Source: Methyloterricola oryzae (GTDB lineage: Bacteria; Pseudomonadota; Gammaproteobacteria; Methylococcales; Methylococcaceae). Taken from it: a stretch of DNA of 64,000 bases. Each line of letters starts with the position of its first letter. The first letter of the stretch is position 1. The stretch covers positions 744,001-808,000 of the forward strand of contig NZ_JYNS01000001.1 of the NCBI RefSeq assembly GCF_000934725.1, read 5' to 3'. Shown here piece by piece: positions 37,813 through 47,659 of this stretch. The position numbers were made by a program, and so were the translations under genes. The notes under the pieces are model-generated. The model made no database searches. It saw only the letters and a program-made list of their open reading frames with translations, and was not told where the DNA came from.

Positions 37813-39210
37813 ATGTCAGAAGGATTAGTTACCGTATCGTATATCGGTGCGACCATCCTGTTCATCCTGAGCCTGGGCGGGCTCTCCAATCCTGAGACCG
37901 CAAGACGCGGCAATCTCTACGGCATCGTCGGAATGTCCATCGCCATCCTGGCGACGGTGTTCGGGCCCAAGGTCAACAGCTACGTGCCCATCATCCTGGC
38001 CATGCTCATCGGCGGCGGCGTGGGCGTGTTCGCCGCCATCAAGGTCAAGATGACCGAGATGCCGGAACTGGTGGCCCTGATGCACAGCCTGGTAGGTCTC
38101 GCCGCCGTGCTGGTGGGTTACGCCAACTACATCGATCCGACCTCCAGCTTCGCAGGGGCGGAGAAGACCATCCACGAACTGGAGATCTACATCGGCATCC
38201 TCATCGGCGCCGTCACTTTCTCCGGCTCCGTGATCGCCTTCGGCAAGCTGTCCGGCAAGATCAGCGGCAAACCGATGCTCCTGCCTGGGCGCCACTGGAT
38301 CAACCTGGCCGGCCTGCTGGTGGTGATCTTCGTGGGCAAGCTGTTCCTCGGCGTCGAGGGCTTCATGGGCATCTTCTGGCTGCTGGTGATGAGCGCCATT
38401 GCGCTGGCCTTCGGCGTGCACATGGTCATGGCCATCGGCGGCGCCGACATGCCGGTGGTGGTCTCCATGCTCAACAGCTACTCGGGATGGGCCGCCTCGG
38501 CCACGGGCTTCATGCTGTCCAATGACCTGCTGATCGTCACCGGTGCCCTGGTGGGCTCTTCCGGCGCCATCCTGTCCTACATCATGTGCCGCGCCATGAA
38601 CCGCAACTTCGTGTCGGTGATCGCCGGCGGTTTCGGCACCGAAGGCGGCGCGCCGGCAGCGGCCGGTGCGGAGCCGGCCGGCGAGGTGCAGCCCATCAGC
38701 GCCGAGGAGACCGCGGAACTGTTGCGAGAGGCGTCCAATGTCATCATCGTGCCGGGCTACGGCATGGCGGTGGCCCAGGCCCAGCACACGGTGTTCGAGA
38801 TCACCAAGGTGCTGCGCGATCGCGGCGTCAACGTGCGTTTCGGCATCCACCCGGTGGCGGGACGCATGCCCGGCCACATGAACGTGCTGCTGGCAGAAGC
38901 GAAAGTGCCCTACGACATCGTGCTGGAGATGGACGAGATCAACGAGGACTTCCCGGAAACCGACGTGGCCATGGTCATCGGCGCCAACGACATCGTCAAT
39001 CCGGGCGCCCAGGACGATCCCAACAGTCCCATCGCCGGCATGCCGGTGCTGGAGGTGTGGAAAGCCAAGACCTCCATCGTGATGAAGCGCTCCATGGCCT
39101 CGGGCTATGCGGGCGTGGACAACCCGCTGTTCTACAAGGACAACAACCGCATGCTCTTCGGCGACGCCAAGAAGATGCTGGACGAAGTGCTGGTCGTCCT
39201 CAAGAGCTGA
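37813..39210 (+). CDS. pntB: NAD(P) transhydrogenase subunit beta
   Basis: The 465-residue partner of PntA has about nine membrane helices (1-265) followed by the NADP(H)-binding domain III (about 290-465). The latter is marked by [37 protein letters not shown] (in part) and [15 protein letters not shown]. It starts 15 bases after the pntA stop, so the two genes form an operon. All signature segments are intact. Confidence 0.97.
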   Translation: MSEGLVTVSYIGATILFILSLGGLSNPETARRGNLYGIVGMSIAILATVFGPKVNSYVPIILAMLIGGGVGVFAAIKVKMTEMPELVALMHSLVGLAAVLVGYANYIDPTSSFAGAEKTIHELEIYIGILIGAVTFSGSVIAFGKLSGKISGKPMLLPGRHWINLAGLLVVIFVGKLFLGVEGFMGIFWLLVMSAIALAFGVHMVMAIGGADMPVVVSMLNSYSGWAASATGFMLSNDLLIVTGALVGSSGAILSYIMCRAMNRNFVSVIAGGFGTEGGAPAAAGAEPAGEVQPISAEETAELLREASNVIIVPGYGMAVAQAQHTVFEITKVLRDRGVNVRFGIHPVAGRMPGHMNVLLAEAKVPYDIVLEMDEINEDFPETDVAMVIGANDIVNPGAQDDPNSPIAGMPVLEVWKAKTSIVMKRSMASGYAGVDNPLFYKDNNRMLFGDAKKMLDEVLVVLKS

Positions 39211-39217
39211 CGCGCCG

Positions 39218-39241
39218 GGCGGCGGCTACCCAGCCGCCGCC
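39218..39241 (+). terminator. GC-rich hairpin after pntB
   Basis: A perfect 10-base-pair stem (GGCGGCGGCT at 39218-39227 with AGCCGCCGCC at 39232-39241) closes a four-base loop eight bases after the pntB stop. The following sequence is only mildly T-rich, so it is a probable rather than a textbook terminator. Confidence 0.55.
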
Positions 39242-39456
39242 TTCCACCATTCCCTCCGGGAGTCGCCGCCCTGTCTATACTTGCTCAGAGCGGCCCCCAC
39301 CGAACTATCAGAACAGGCTGAACCGGGGCGTCCGCCAGGGCGCCAAGCGGTTTGGCGCGGCCGATTTCCGCCGATCATCGGGTTGCCTTCGCAGCCGTCC
39401 ACTTCAGCGACCGCCTAATGCGCGCGAGATCCCTAAGATCAATCCTGGGAGGCTTT

Positions 39457-41925
39457 ATGCTGCGCAAACAACTGCTTTGGGGGCTCGCCGGCTTTCTGGC
39501 GTTATTCGTGCTGGCCAATGGCGTCGCTTTGTATGCCTTGGAGTCCACCTCGTCACATTTCGGGCAACTCATGGATACGCAGCTGGTGCTGCAGAAGCGC
39601 ATCCAGGAAGGCTATGCCCAGGGTCTGCAGATGGGCCAGGCCCTGCGCAACATCCTGCTCGACCCCGCCAACAAGACAGCCTACGAAAACCTGGCCAAGG
39701 CGCAGCAGGACTTCGACACGGCGCTCCGCGAAGCCGCCGCCGTATCGTCAATCCTCAAGGTGCATGAAAAGGAGTTGACCGAGGTCGCCACATTCGCCGG
39801 AAAGCAGCGGGACATGCAGAAAGAGCTTTTGCGCCAGATCCAGCAAGGCAACCGGCCCGCGGCCGAACAAATCCTCAACCAGCAGGAAACGCCGGCCTGG
39901 CGGGAGATCAAGAAGCGCCTGCTGGACGCGCTGAGCTCACTGGCCGAGAGCAACCAGGCGGAAAAGCTGAACGTCCAGGCACAAGCGCAAAGCGCCCTCT
40001 GGACCGGCATCCTGCTGTCATTGCTCACCGCCGTGTTCGTGGCCGGCGGCGGCTACTGGTTGTTCCGCCGAATTTTCCAGATCCTGGGGGGCGAGCCCGC
40101 TGAAGCGGCGCGGCTCGTGCGCCGGGTGGCGGACGGCGATCTGAACGTCGAATTCGACAAGCAGGTAGAGCCCATGAGCCTCATCGGCTCGCTGGCGCAG
40201 TTGGTGACTGCCATCCGCAGCCTGACCGCAGAGATGCGCAAGGTCTGCGATGCGGCGACGCTCGGGCATTTGTCTGAACGCTCCGCGCCTGAACGCTACC
40301 AGGGCGAGTACCGCCGTATCCTGCAGGGTTTCAACGAGACGCTGGATGCCATGACCGGCCCCCTGCATGTGGCCGCCGACTATGTCGACCGCATCGCCCA
40401 CGGCGACATACCCCCGCTCATCACCGAGCAGTATGCAGGGGAGTTCAACCTGATCCGGAAAAACCTGAACACCTGCATAGCGGCCCTGGAGCGCATGGAT
40501 GGCGATGTGCTGCAACTCGCACGCGCAGCGCGCGAGGGGCGGCTCTCCGCTCGCGCGGACACGGCCGCCCATGAGGGCGCATTTCGCAACATCGTGGCCG
40601 GCTTCAATGGCACCCTCGACGCGGTTACCGGCCCCATAGGCATCGCGGCCAACTATGTGGACCGCATTGCCCGTGGCGACTTGCCGCCCAAGATCACGGA
40701 GGAATTCGCCGGCGACTTCAACATCATCAAGAACAACCTCAATGCCGCCATCGACAACGTCAATGCCCTGGTCACCGATGTCCACAGACTGGCCCAGGCG
40801 GCCGTGGAAGGCCAGTTGTCCGTCCGCGCCGACGCCCCCCGCCACCATGGCGACTACCGGCGCATCGTGGAGGGAGTGAACGGCACCCTGGACGCCATCG
40901 TCGGTCCGATCCGGGATGTCTCTGAAGCCTTGGCGGCCCTGGCCCAGGGCGACCTCACCCACGAGATCGAAGCCAGTTACCAAGGCGACTTCGCCCGGCT
41001 GAAGGACGACGTCAACACCACCATCCGCAACCTGGGGCTGAGCGTCAAGAGCATCCAGGAAGCCACGGACGCTATCCATTCCGCCGCCCGCGAAATTGCC
41101 CAGAGCAGCAGCGAACTGTCCTCGCGCATCGAAGAACAGGCCTCCGGACTGGAACAGGCCGCGACGCAGATGGACGTCCTGGCCGCCACTGTCAAGCGCA
41201 ACGCCGGCAATGCGGGACAAGCCGACCGCATGGCCAAAACCGCCTCCGAGGTGGCCGGGCGCGGCGGCACCATCATCCACAAGGTGATGGAGACCATGGA
41301 GGAAATCGACGAAAGTTCGCGCAAGGTGGTAGAGATCATCGCCGTCATCGACGGCATCGCCTTCCAGACCAATATCCTCGCCCTGAACGCCGCGGTGGAG
41401 GCGGCCCGGGCGGGAGAGCACGGGCGCGGCTTCGCCGTGGTTGCGGCGGAAGTGCGCAACCTGGCCCAGCGTTCAGCGTCGGCCGCAAAAGAAATTCACA
41501 CCCTGATCGGCGAGTCCGTGAAGAAGGTGGAAGGCGGCGCCAAGCTGGAGCGCGAAACCGGCGAAACCATGGACGAGATTGTCGGCGCCGTGAACCAGGT
41601 GACCGGCATCATCACCGGCATTGCCGAAGAATCTCGGGCGCAAAGCGATGGCATCGGGCTGGTCAACCAGGCTGTGGCTCGCGTGGGCGTCGTCACCCAG
41701 CAGAATACCGCCCTGGTGGAGATGACCGCCATGTCGGCGGAATCACTGGAATTGCAGGTAGCATCCCTGTCCGAGCTGGTATCCCATTTCAGGGTTGCAG
41801 AAGCAGGAAACGCAACGGCCACGGCAAGGCCTGCCCAAAGTCTGCCGCCACCCGAGCCTGGCATGGCCCCGCCCCCGCCGACCGCTTCCGTCGCTGCGGA
41901 CGAGGACGACTGGAGCCAGTTCTGA
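39457..41925 (+). CDS. Methyl-accepting chemotaxis protein with repeated HAMP-like modules
   Basis: The 822-residue receptor starts at ATG 39457 with GGGAGG upstream. Helices at about 6-28 and 188-208 bound a small helical periplasmic sensor. A canonical HAMP (about 210-262) is followed by repeated HAMP-like units at about 300-345, 390-435 and 480-530 (for example [19 protein letters not shown]). The signalling tip [20 protein letters not shown] lies near residues 630-650. The protein ends DDWSQF, matching the xWxxF tether that recruits CheR/CheB in some receptors. The ligand is unknown. No che genes are adjacent. Confidence 0.92.
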   Translation: MLRKQLLWGLAGFLALFVLANGVALYALESTSSHFGQLMDTQLVLQKRIQEGYAQGLQMGQALRNILLDPANKTAYENLAKAQQDFDTALREAAAVSSILKVHEKELTEVATFAGKQRDMQKELLRQIQQGNRPAAEQILNQQETPAWREIKKRLLDALSSLAESNQAEKLNVQAQAQSALWTGILLSLLTAVFVAGGGYWLFRRIFQILGGEPAEAARLVRRVADGDLNVEFDKQVEPMSLIGSLAQLVTAIRSLTAEMRKVCDAATLGHLSERSAPERYQGEYRRILQGFNETLDAMTGPLHVAADYVDRIAHGDIPPLITEQYAGEFNLIRKNLNTCIAALERMDGDVLQLARAAREGRLSARADTAAHEGAFRNIVAGFNGTLDAVTGPIGIAANYVDRIARGDLPPKITEEFAGDFNIIKNNLNAAIDNVNALVTDVHRLAQAAVEGQLSVRADAPRHHGDYRRIVEGVNGTLDAIVGPIRDVSEALAALAQGDLTHEIEASYQGDFARLKDDVNTTIRNLGLSVKSIQEATDAIHSAAREIAQSSSELSSRIEEQASGLEQAATQMDVLAATVKRNAGNAGQADRMAKTASEVAGRGGTIIHKVMETMEEIDESSRKVVEIIAVIDGIAFQTNILALNAAVEAARAGEHGRGFAVVAAEVRNLAQRSASAAKEIHTLIGESVKKVEGGAKLERETGETMDEIVGAVNQVTGIITGIAEESRAQSDGIGLVNQAVARVGVVTQQNTALVEMTAMSAESLELQVASLSELVSHFRVAEAGNATATARPAQSLPPPEPGMAPPPPTASVAADEDDWSQF

Positions 41926-41959
41926 ATCATCGGCGGCCGCCACAACGGTGGCCCCAGGT

Positions 41960-43213
41960 TTAGTGGGTAACGGCTCGCCCGGCTCCCATTTCCGCTTGCA
42001 AGGAATTCAGTTCCTCTTCAACGCCAGCCGCGTGGGTCAGCTCCGCCACGTTCTGCTTGGTGAAAAAGCCCTCGAAGTCGCCGAAGCGCTGGACGTACTC
42101 GATGATCAGCGAGGAATGTTCCGAGGCGCTGGAGAAGATCTGCTTCAGCCCCTCTTCCTTTGAACCGATCACGTCCAACAGGAATGACTTGCCCTGCCGA
42201 GCGATCTCCCCTACCACGTAATCGATATTCTCCTTGCCACCGCGCTCCCCGTCGCGCACCGCCAGGGCGATGTGGTGCAGGCGCGGGCCGTAGTTGCGCA
42301 CGAAGTTCTCGGTGGGCGAAGGCAGGCCGTCCAGGTGGTTCACGAAATAGGGCGTGTTGTTGGCGGTGAAGACCTTGGCCGGACTGCGCAGCTCGCTGGA
42401 GAAGTGCACGCTCTTGGTGACATTGGTGGACGAGTTCTGGTCCTTGATATCGAAGGACCCCCAATAGTAGTAGCTGGACCAGGACAGCCATTCCAGAATG
42501 GCCACCTCGCGGTTCTGGCTGTAGACGCGCGTGGCCAGGTGGTCGATGGGCAGGATCAGATCGTCCAGCTTCAACTTGGCTTGCAGTTCCTTGGCAGCCA
42601 GATAGACATCCTGCACGTCGCTGCGGATGCTGCTGAGCCCCAGTGAGTAGACGCGCAGGGCATCCGCGGGGCGCTCCAGATAAGCCACGATGTTGTGGGT
42701 GTATGGCGAGGGTTTGCTGACGGCCAGGTTCCCCGGCAGCTCCAGCTTGCGGATATCGTCCTGGGAAAAGAAGCGGAACTCCCGGCTCTTCTGCAGTTCC
42801 ACCACGCCATGGAGATCAGTGACCCGCAGCACCTCGCCAATGTAGCGGCTGTTGGGCTTCTTGGCGCCGATGGGATACACCTCGTTGAGACTGCGGAAGA
42901 TGCCCCGGGTGTTCGGATCCTTCACCTCGCGCACCAGCAGGTCCGGGTAGTCCATGTTGACCCGCAGGACATGGGTGAAGTGGGACTCGCTCTCCAAGGT
43001 GACCAGGTAGTGATAGGGCGTCATCAAGCACAGCTCGCCGATGTACTCGATGCTGCGCCCCGGATCCACCGTGATCATCAGGGCATCGATCTCGCGGATC
43101 ATGTCCGTCAGACCGAGGCGGTCGCGCTCCTCCAGGAGTCTGGGCAGGTATTGTTCGAAAAAAGCGGAATTTTCTTTGTCGCCGTGGCGTTCCAGGGCAT
43201 ACGAATGGGACAT
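41960..43213 (-). CDS. HPPD/VOC-superfamily dioxygenase-like protein
   Basis: The 417-residue protein resembles 4-hydroxyphenylpyruvate dioxygenase in its C-terminal half. Candidate iron ligands are His225 (PIDHLATRV), His314 (LHHIALAV) and Glu372 (SLIIEYVQR), at spacing compatible with the vicinal-oxygen-chelate fold; FGDFEGFFTKQNV resembles the HPPD FGxGNFxxLF region loosely. The N-terminal 200 residues are longer than in HPPD and diverge from it. Substrate cannot be assigned; a tyrosine-catabolism role is not supported by neighbours. It converges on the chemoreceptor gene 34 bases away. Confidence 0.75.
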   Translation of the reverse strand: MSHSYALERHGDKENSAFFEQYLPRLLEERDRLGLTDMIREIDALMITVDPGRSIEYIGELCLMTPYHYLVTLESESHFTHVLRVNMDYPDLLVREVKDPNTRGIFRSLNEVYPIGAKKPNSRYIGEVLRVTDLHGVVELQKSREFRFFSQDDIRKLELPGNLAVSKPSPYTHNIVAYLERPADALRVYSLGLSSIRSDVQDVYLAAKELQAKLKLDDLILPIDHLATRVYSQNREVAILEWLSWSSYYYWGSFDIKDQNSSTNVTKSVHFSSELRSPAKVFTANNTPYFVNHLDGLPSPTENFVRNYGPRLHHIALAVRDGERGGKENIDYVVGEIARQGKSFLLDVIGSKEEGLKQIFSSASEHSSLIIEYVQRFGDFEGFFTKQNVAELTHAAGVEEELNSLQAEMGAGRAVTH

Positions 43214-43397
43214 GGCGGTTTAAAGCTCCTTGGCAGCCATTATTGAAATAACTCCTTACGCGACAAGAAACAAACGTGCCATGCCCGGCGAGGCCGCAGA
43301 TTGTCGCTCCGGCGGCCTGTTGGACGGAAACACGCGGAAGGGATGCACCGTTAAAGGAATATCCCGTGCACCAGATACGGGCATCGGGAAGGAATTA

Positions 43398-44306
43398 CTA
43401 CTTCAGTATCTTGAAGCGGGCCACGGCGCCAACGGTGTACTTGGAATGATCCACCGATTGCCCGTTGAACTCCACCTGGGCGGCGGAGGCATTCCCCAGC
43501 ACCAGCGCGAAGGGCGCCTCGCCGCGTATGGTCTTCACCGTGCCAGCGGAGAGCTTGCCGTAGATCAGGCGCTGTCCCGAGGCATCACGAATGGCGACCC
43601 AGGAATCCTCGGAAATCCGGACCGTGAGCTGGTCCGGCCCCTGCCCGACCGTGGACGCGACTGTCTCCTCCCGCGCCGGTTTGGCTGCGCTTGGCTCGGC
43701 CGCCGGCATTGCCGTCGGCGGTGGTGCCGTCACCTCGGCGACGGGCGGCGCCGACGCTTCGGCCGGCTGATCAGCAATCGCCGCCGGCTTTGGCGCGAGA
43801 GGCGCCTCGGACGGCTCCGGCAACCGGACTACAGGTTCGGCGACCGGCGGCAGCGCCGCCACCTCATCCGCTGGCGAAGCCGGCCCAGTCCAATATTGCA
43901 CCAGCCCGTCGCGATTCACCCACAGGACCGCCGCGGCCAGGCCGGCCAGCACGCCCACATAGATGCTCCAGCGCATCGGCCGCTCTTCGGCGTCCTCGGG
44001 CTCGGCGGGCGTGAGCTCAAGTTCACCGCCGGCGACCCGGTTGTAGGACTCGATCAAGGGCTCCGGGGAGAGCCCAACGACCTTGGCATAACTGCGCAGA
44101 TACCCGCGCACGAAAACCGGCGACGGCAGCTTCGCATAGTCCTCAGCCTCCAGGGCGGCTATTATCTTGGGCAGCACATGGAGCTGTGCCGCCACCGATT
44201 CGATGGATAGACTGTGATTTTCACGTGCGCGGCGCAGTTGGGATCCTGGACCTGTGAAGCCCTCACTCACCGGTGGGCTGGACCGCATATCCTGGGTGCT
44301 ACTCAT
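43398..44306 (-). CDS. rodZ: RodZ-like cytoskeletal membrane protein
   Basis: The 302-residue protein has a cytoplasmic helix-turn-helix domain (about 20-90, QLRRARENHSLSIESVAAQLHV in part), a single membrane helix (about 115-132), a long Pro/Ala-rich periplasmic linker, and a C-terminal DUF4115 beta domain (about 210-302, SWVAIRDASGQRLIYGKL). RodZ anchors MreB filaments and supports rod shape. ATG 44304-44306 is chosen because GGAGG precedes it; an ATG 18 codons upstream is less likely. Its usual neighbours ispG and pilF are absent here. Confidence 0.85.
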   Translation of the reverse strand: MSSTQDMRSSPPVSEGFTGPGSQLRRARENHSLSIESVAAQLHVLPKIIAALEAEDYAKLPSPVFVRGYLRSYAKVVGLSPEPLIESYNRVAGGELELTPAEPEDAEERPMRWSIYVGVLAGLAAAVLWVNRDGLVQYWTGPASPADEVAALPPVAEPVVRLPEPSEAPLAPKPAAIADQPAEASAPPVAEVTAPPPTAMPAAEPSAAKPAREETVASTVGQGPDQLTVRISEDSWVAIRDASGQRLIYGKLSAGTVKTIRGEAPFALVLGNASAAQVEFNGQSVDHSKYTVGAVARFKILK

Positions 44307-44409
44307 GCTCCTCCGTTGCGGAAACTGCTGATAGTCCGAATAAAGCTGATTTAGTGTCACTCATCGCCGGCCCGCTGACAAGCACCTGCGCCGGCACAAG
44401 GAAAACGCC

Positions 44410-45252
44410 ATGCAACCGGAAAACCCGCCCAAACAAGACGCCTGTACTTCAGCCTTTTACAACGTCATGCTGGAACACTCCGCGCTCGTGGTGGCCCACC
44501 CGGATGACGAAATTCTCTGGGCCAGTTCGGTCGCAGGCAAGGTCGGACAGGTGCTCATCTGCTTCCTGGCCTATCCCGCCGACACGCAGTCAGGCCCGGC
44601 CCGAAAGCGCAGCCTCGAGGAACATCCGGTGCGGGGCATCCAGTCTCTGGGACTGGACGAAGCGGATAGCTTCAATGGCGCCGACTGGAGAGTGCCGGTC
44701 CTCAACGAATATGGCATCGAACTGTCGAAGAAGCCGGAAGCGGAAGCCGCCTACCGGAAAAACGCCTCTACCTTGCGCGCCATGCTGCGGGAACGCCTGA
44801 CGGGGGTGCGTAACGTCATCACCCATAATCCTTGGGGCGAATACGGCCACGAAGACCATATCCAGGTCTACCGGGTCCTCAGCGCGCTGCGCCAGGAACT
44901 AGGCTTCCAACTCTGGTTCAGCAATTACGTGAGCAACCGGTCCCTGGAACTCATGCTGGCTTACGTGACGCCGGATCCGGACGACTATCTGAGCCTGCCC
45001 ACCGATCCGGCGCTGACCCGGGCCGCGGTGGAGGTCTACCGGCGCAACGACTGCTGGACCTGGTACCCCGATTGGCAGTGGTTCGATTTCGAGTGCTTCG
45101 TCCGCGATCGCGATTTTCCCGCCGAATCCCCCATCAACGGTCGCTGGATTCCCGTCAACCTGATCAAATTCGCCCACCGGCCGGCCAAGCCGACACAGCC
45201 GCCGGGCCTCAAGCAGAAAGCAGGGAAAGTGCTGCGCAAGTTCCTCAAGTAA
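44410..45252 (+). CDS. PIG-L-family deacetylase-like protein
   Basis: The 280-residue protein carries the zinc-site motif VVAHPDDEILWAS near residues 27-39 and a second site NPWGEYGHEDHIQVYR near 139-154, as in PIG-L/LmbE N-acetylglucosaminyl deacetylases. The region between is normal in length; the C-terminal 100 residues are Trp-rich (DCWTWYPDWQWFDFE) and end in a basic tail. Substrates in this family are N-acetylated sugars of glycolipids, glycopeptides or mycothiol-like thiols; none can be assigned here. ATG 44410 has AAGGA upstream. It converges on the permease gene with eight bases between. Confidence 0.85.
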   Translation: MQPENPPKQDACTSAFYNVMLEHSALVVAHPDDEILWASSVAGKVGQVLICFLAYPADTQSGPARKRSLEEHPVRGIQSLGLDEADSFNGADWRVPVLNEYGIELSKKPEAEAAYRKNASTLRAMLRERLTGVRNVITHNPWGEYGHEDHIQVYRVLSALRQELGFQLWFSNYVSNRSLELMLAYVTPDPDDYLSLPTDPALTRAAVEVYRRNDCWTWYPDWQWFDFECFVRDRDFPAESPINGRWIPVNLIKFAHRPAKPTQPPGLKQKAGKVLRKFLK

Positions 45253-45260
45253 GGCCTGCC

Positions 45261-46637
45261 TCAGCCCTCGCCGCGCGCGGCGCCCACCGCGCGCTTGCGC
45301 CACCAGTAATAGGGCACGCCGGCCGCCAGGATCGCCAGCCCCACCAAGGCGTTATGACGCTCGACCGGGTCCAGCAGCAGGGTAACCACGAAAGCCACCG
45401 TCACCAGAATGAACAAAGCCGGCGTCAACGGATAGCCCGTGCAACGATAAGGCCTGGGATGGTCCGGCAGGCGCCGGCGCAACCGCCACACGGCCGCCAC
45501 CGTCATGGCATAGAACAGGAAACTGGCGAACACCACGAAAGCCGTGATGTCGTGAAACTCCTTCAGGTACAGCACCAGCAGGATGGCCCACAGGGCCTGG
45601 CTCCAGATGGCCACCGAGGGCGTGCCGTGGCGCGGATGAATCCAGTTCAGCCTCTTGGGGACCAGCCCGTCCTGGCCCATGGCGTAGAACGCGCGGGAAG
45701 AGCACAGAAGGTTGGGATTGGCCGCTCCCATCACCGATATTGCCACCAGCAATGTCAGGTAAGCCGCCACCTGGGGGGAGAAGATACGCATCACCGCCAG
45801 GTACGGTACCTGTTGGTCGGCGCCTGCGGGCAGTTGGCGCATTTCGGCGAAGGGCACCACTTCCAGGTAGATCGCGTTCACCGCCGTATAGGTGACGATC
45901 AGCAGCAGCATTCCAAAGATCAACCCCTGCGGCAGATGCCGCTCCGGCCGCCGCAGTTCGGCGGCGTTGAAGGGCAGTTGATACCAGCCCTCGTAGGCCC
46001 AGAAAATGCCGGTAAAGGCGGTCAGCAGTCCCGATACCTTGAGCGACTGCACCGCGGGATCGCTCGCAGTCGTCGGTGCGACGCCATGACCCGCCGCGGC
46101 AAAGGCGCCGCCCAGCACGATGAGGCCCAGCGCCCCCAGCTTGGCGAATGTGGAGAGATTCTGCAGCAGAGCCCCCAAGGTCACGCCGAAATGGTTCACC
46201 GTCGCCAGCAGGAAGATCATCAGCGAGGCGACCCCCACCACCGACAAGGGATGGGCCGCCTTGTCGATCTGCAGAAGAGGCAGCAGATACTCGGCGAAAG
46301 CCGTGGCCAGAGCCGCCATGGTGCCGCTGTTGATGGCCCAGAAGAAGACCCAGCCGTACAGGAATCCGACCGCCGGCCCCCAACCCTCGCGCAGGAAAGC
46401 ATACTGCCCGCCGGCTTCGGGAAACATGGCGCCGAGTTCCGCATAAGCGAAAGCGCCGAACAGGCACACCAGCCCCAGCCCGATCCACAGTGCGAAGATC
46501 CAGCCTTCGCTGGGCAGGCTCTGGGCCACGCTCAAAGGCTTCATGAAGATGCCGGAGCCGATGACGGCGCCCACGGTGATGGAAATTGCGCTGGTTAGCC
46601 CCAGGCGGCGCTTGAGATGACCTGATTCCTGATGCAT
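45261..46637 (-). CDS. APC-superfamily amino acid permease
   Basis: The 458-residue protein has about twelve membrane helices and the APC consensus near its start (SAISITVGAVIGSGIFMKPL), including the glycine-rich unwound part of helix 1. A WAYEGWYQLPFNAAELRRPERHLP segment (quoted in part) in helix 6 and its following loop resembles the LAT/serine-threonine exchanger branch. It probably moves amino acids by proton symport or exchange; the substrate is not determinable. ATG 46635-46637 gives the family start. The upstream in-frame extension of 40 codons is non-coding in character. Confidence 0.88.
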   Translation of the reverse strand: MHQESGHLKRRLGLTSAISITVGAVIGSGIFMKPLSVAQSLPSEGWIFALWIGLGLVCLFGAFAYAELGAMFPEAGGQYAFLREGWGPAVGFLYGWVFFWAINSGTMAALATAFAEYLLPLLQIDKAAHPLSVVGVASLMIFLLATVNHFGVTLGALLQNLSTFAKLGALGLIVLGGAFAAAGHGVAPTTASDPAVQSLKVSGLLTAFTGIFWAYEGWYQLPFNAAELRRPERHLPQGLIFGMLLLIVTYTAVNAIYLEVVPFAEMRQLPAGADQQVPYLAVMRIFSPQVAAYLTLLVAISVMGAANPNLLCSSRAFYAMGQDGLVPKRLNWIHPRHGTPSVAIWSQALWAILLVLYLKEFHDITAFVVFASFLFYAMTVAAVWRLRRRLPDHPRPYRCTGYPLTPALFILVTVAFVVTLLLDPVERHNALVGLAILAAGVPYYWWRKRAVGAARGEG

Positions 46638-46750
46638 GAGTCGGAAGCGGCTTGGGATTGAAGAATTGGAGGTAGCCTGACTATCGTGCCACAAACAAGA
46701 TAACCCCGCCCGAGCGGCTGTCAATTGAAGGCTGGTGCTTCCGCCTGTTG

Positions 46751-46839
46751 CCCGCATAGGATGTGCTTCACGAAGTGAAGCACATCCTATGCGGGGTGTC
46801 TCGAACGATGCGCTCCTAACGTCGGCACATCCTATGGCC
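46751..46839. repeat. Palindromic repeat, copy 1
   Basis: The first 45 bases form a perfect hairpin: 46751-46771 (starting CCCGCATAGGATGTGC) is exactly complementary to 46775-46795, leaving a three-base loop. The unit continues through GTCTCGA-CGATGCGC and GTCGGCA to CCTATG. A second, partly decayed copy in the same orientation lies at 47475-47562. The two flank the nucleotidyltransferase-like gene. Confidence 0.75.
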
Positions 46840-46932
46840 CTACTCGATAGGGCAATCGTCGCCTCATGATCGAACCTGATAGGTGTTGGATTGGATCAAC
46901 GTATTTCCCTGCGTATCATCCGATTCGGCAGG

Positions 46933-47427
46933 ATGAACAGATATTCTCAATTACTGGTTAGGCGTCACGTGCAGCAACTGTTCACCTTCGGAGGAAACGA
47001 CCACCTCCTGCAAGCGCTCCTGGCTGAGAGCGTCCGATTTCTTGTGGTCGGGGGCCTCGCAGTGAAGTTCTACGCGGCCGAACGTGAGGCCGATGACCTA
47101 GATCTTCTCTTGGAGCAATCACCCGAGAATGCCACTCGCCTCTTTCGTGCGTTCGCAAATATGGAAATCACCCCAGCGTTTCCGCAGGAAGCGATTGCTG
47201 CGCCGTCGGAGCGCCCGCAGCACTTGCCCATGAAGTCAACCCTTCACTACGCTGATCTCATAACTCGGCCAGACATTGACTTTGAGGCGGAGTGGGCGAA
47301 TTCACAGGAGGCACTCGTCTGGCAAAACCGAGTGCGCTTCGCCTCACGCGACCTACTTCTGAAGCTGAAGCGTGGCAGTGCTCGAGAGAAAGACGTTGCC
47401 GACGTCGCGCTCCTCGGTGACGCCTAA
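46933..47427 (+). CDS. Nucleotidyltransferase-fold protein, possible gene cassette
   Basis: The protein of up to 164 residues resembles the nucleotidyltransferase superfamily of toxin-antitoxin/AbiEii type: a VVGGLAVKFYA glycine helix followed by EADDLDLLLE, in which the acidic pair would bind metal. The start is uncertain: ATG 46933, GTG 46969 and TTG 46891 are all in frame and none has a good ribosome-binding site. Base composition looks less GC-rich than the neighbours. GTTAGGC lies at 46957 and the stop codon is embedded in GCCTAAC at 47422-47428, the border pattern of integron cassettes. The gene stands alone between two copies of a palindromic repeat. Confidence 0.7.
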   Translation: MNRYSQLLVRRHVQQLFTFGGNDHLLQALLAESVRFLVVGGLAVKFYAAEREADDLDLLLEQSPENATRLFRAFANMEITPAFPQEAIAAPSERPQHLPMKSTLHYADLITRPDIDFEAEWANSQEALVWQNRVRFASRDLLLKLKRGSAREKDVADVALLGDA

Positions 47428-47474
47428 CCCTTCGCTCGAGTGGACCGCCACCGGCAAGCCGCTTGGCCCCTCAG
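47422..47474 (+). other. attC-like left half-site
   Basis: The stretch begins GCCTAAC (the RYYYAAC core, containing the gene's stop codon), continues TTCGCTCGAG and TGGAC, forms a small hairpin CGGC-AA-GCCG (47452-47461), and then a CCCCTCAG arm. This matches the left arm and tip of chromosomal-integron attC sites as I know them. The expected closing GTTRRRY core is missing; the palindromic repeat copy 2 starts instead at 47475. The reading as a truncated attC is inference. Confidence 0.4.
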
Positions 47475-47562
47475 CCCGCATAGGATGTGCTTCACGAAGT
47501 GAAGCGCATCATGCGGTGGTTGTCTCGAGCGATGCGCCTTTTATCGTCGGCACTCCCTATGC
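47475..47562. repeat. Palindromic repeat, copy 2
   Basis: The left arm of copy 1 is preserved exactly (CCCGCATAGGATGTGC and on to the GAA loop), but the right arm has a substitution and a two-base loss, so the hairpin is imperfect. The unit then follows copy 1 through TGTCTCGAGCGATGCGC and GTCGGCA to CCTATGCC. It ends about 100 bases before the stop of the next minus-strand gene. Confidence 0.7.
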
Positions 47563-47659
47563 CGCTGCAGGTCATTTACGAAGCCCTCGGGCGGCTTCAG
47601 GATGATTCCATAACCGTTCTGATCTATGACCCGAAGTCCGCCCGACCGGTACCATGCGC

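Noticed and set aside
44832-46598. Plus-strand open frame of 588 codons over the PIG-L and permease genes
   Set aside because: It overlaps two recognisable genes, is rich in Arg, Gln and His as expected for a shadow frame, and has no domain.
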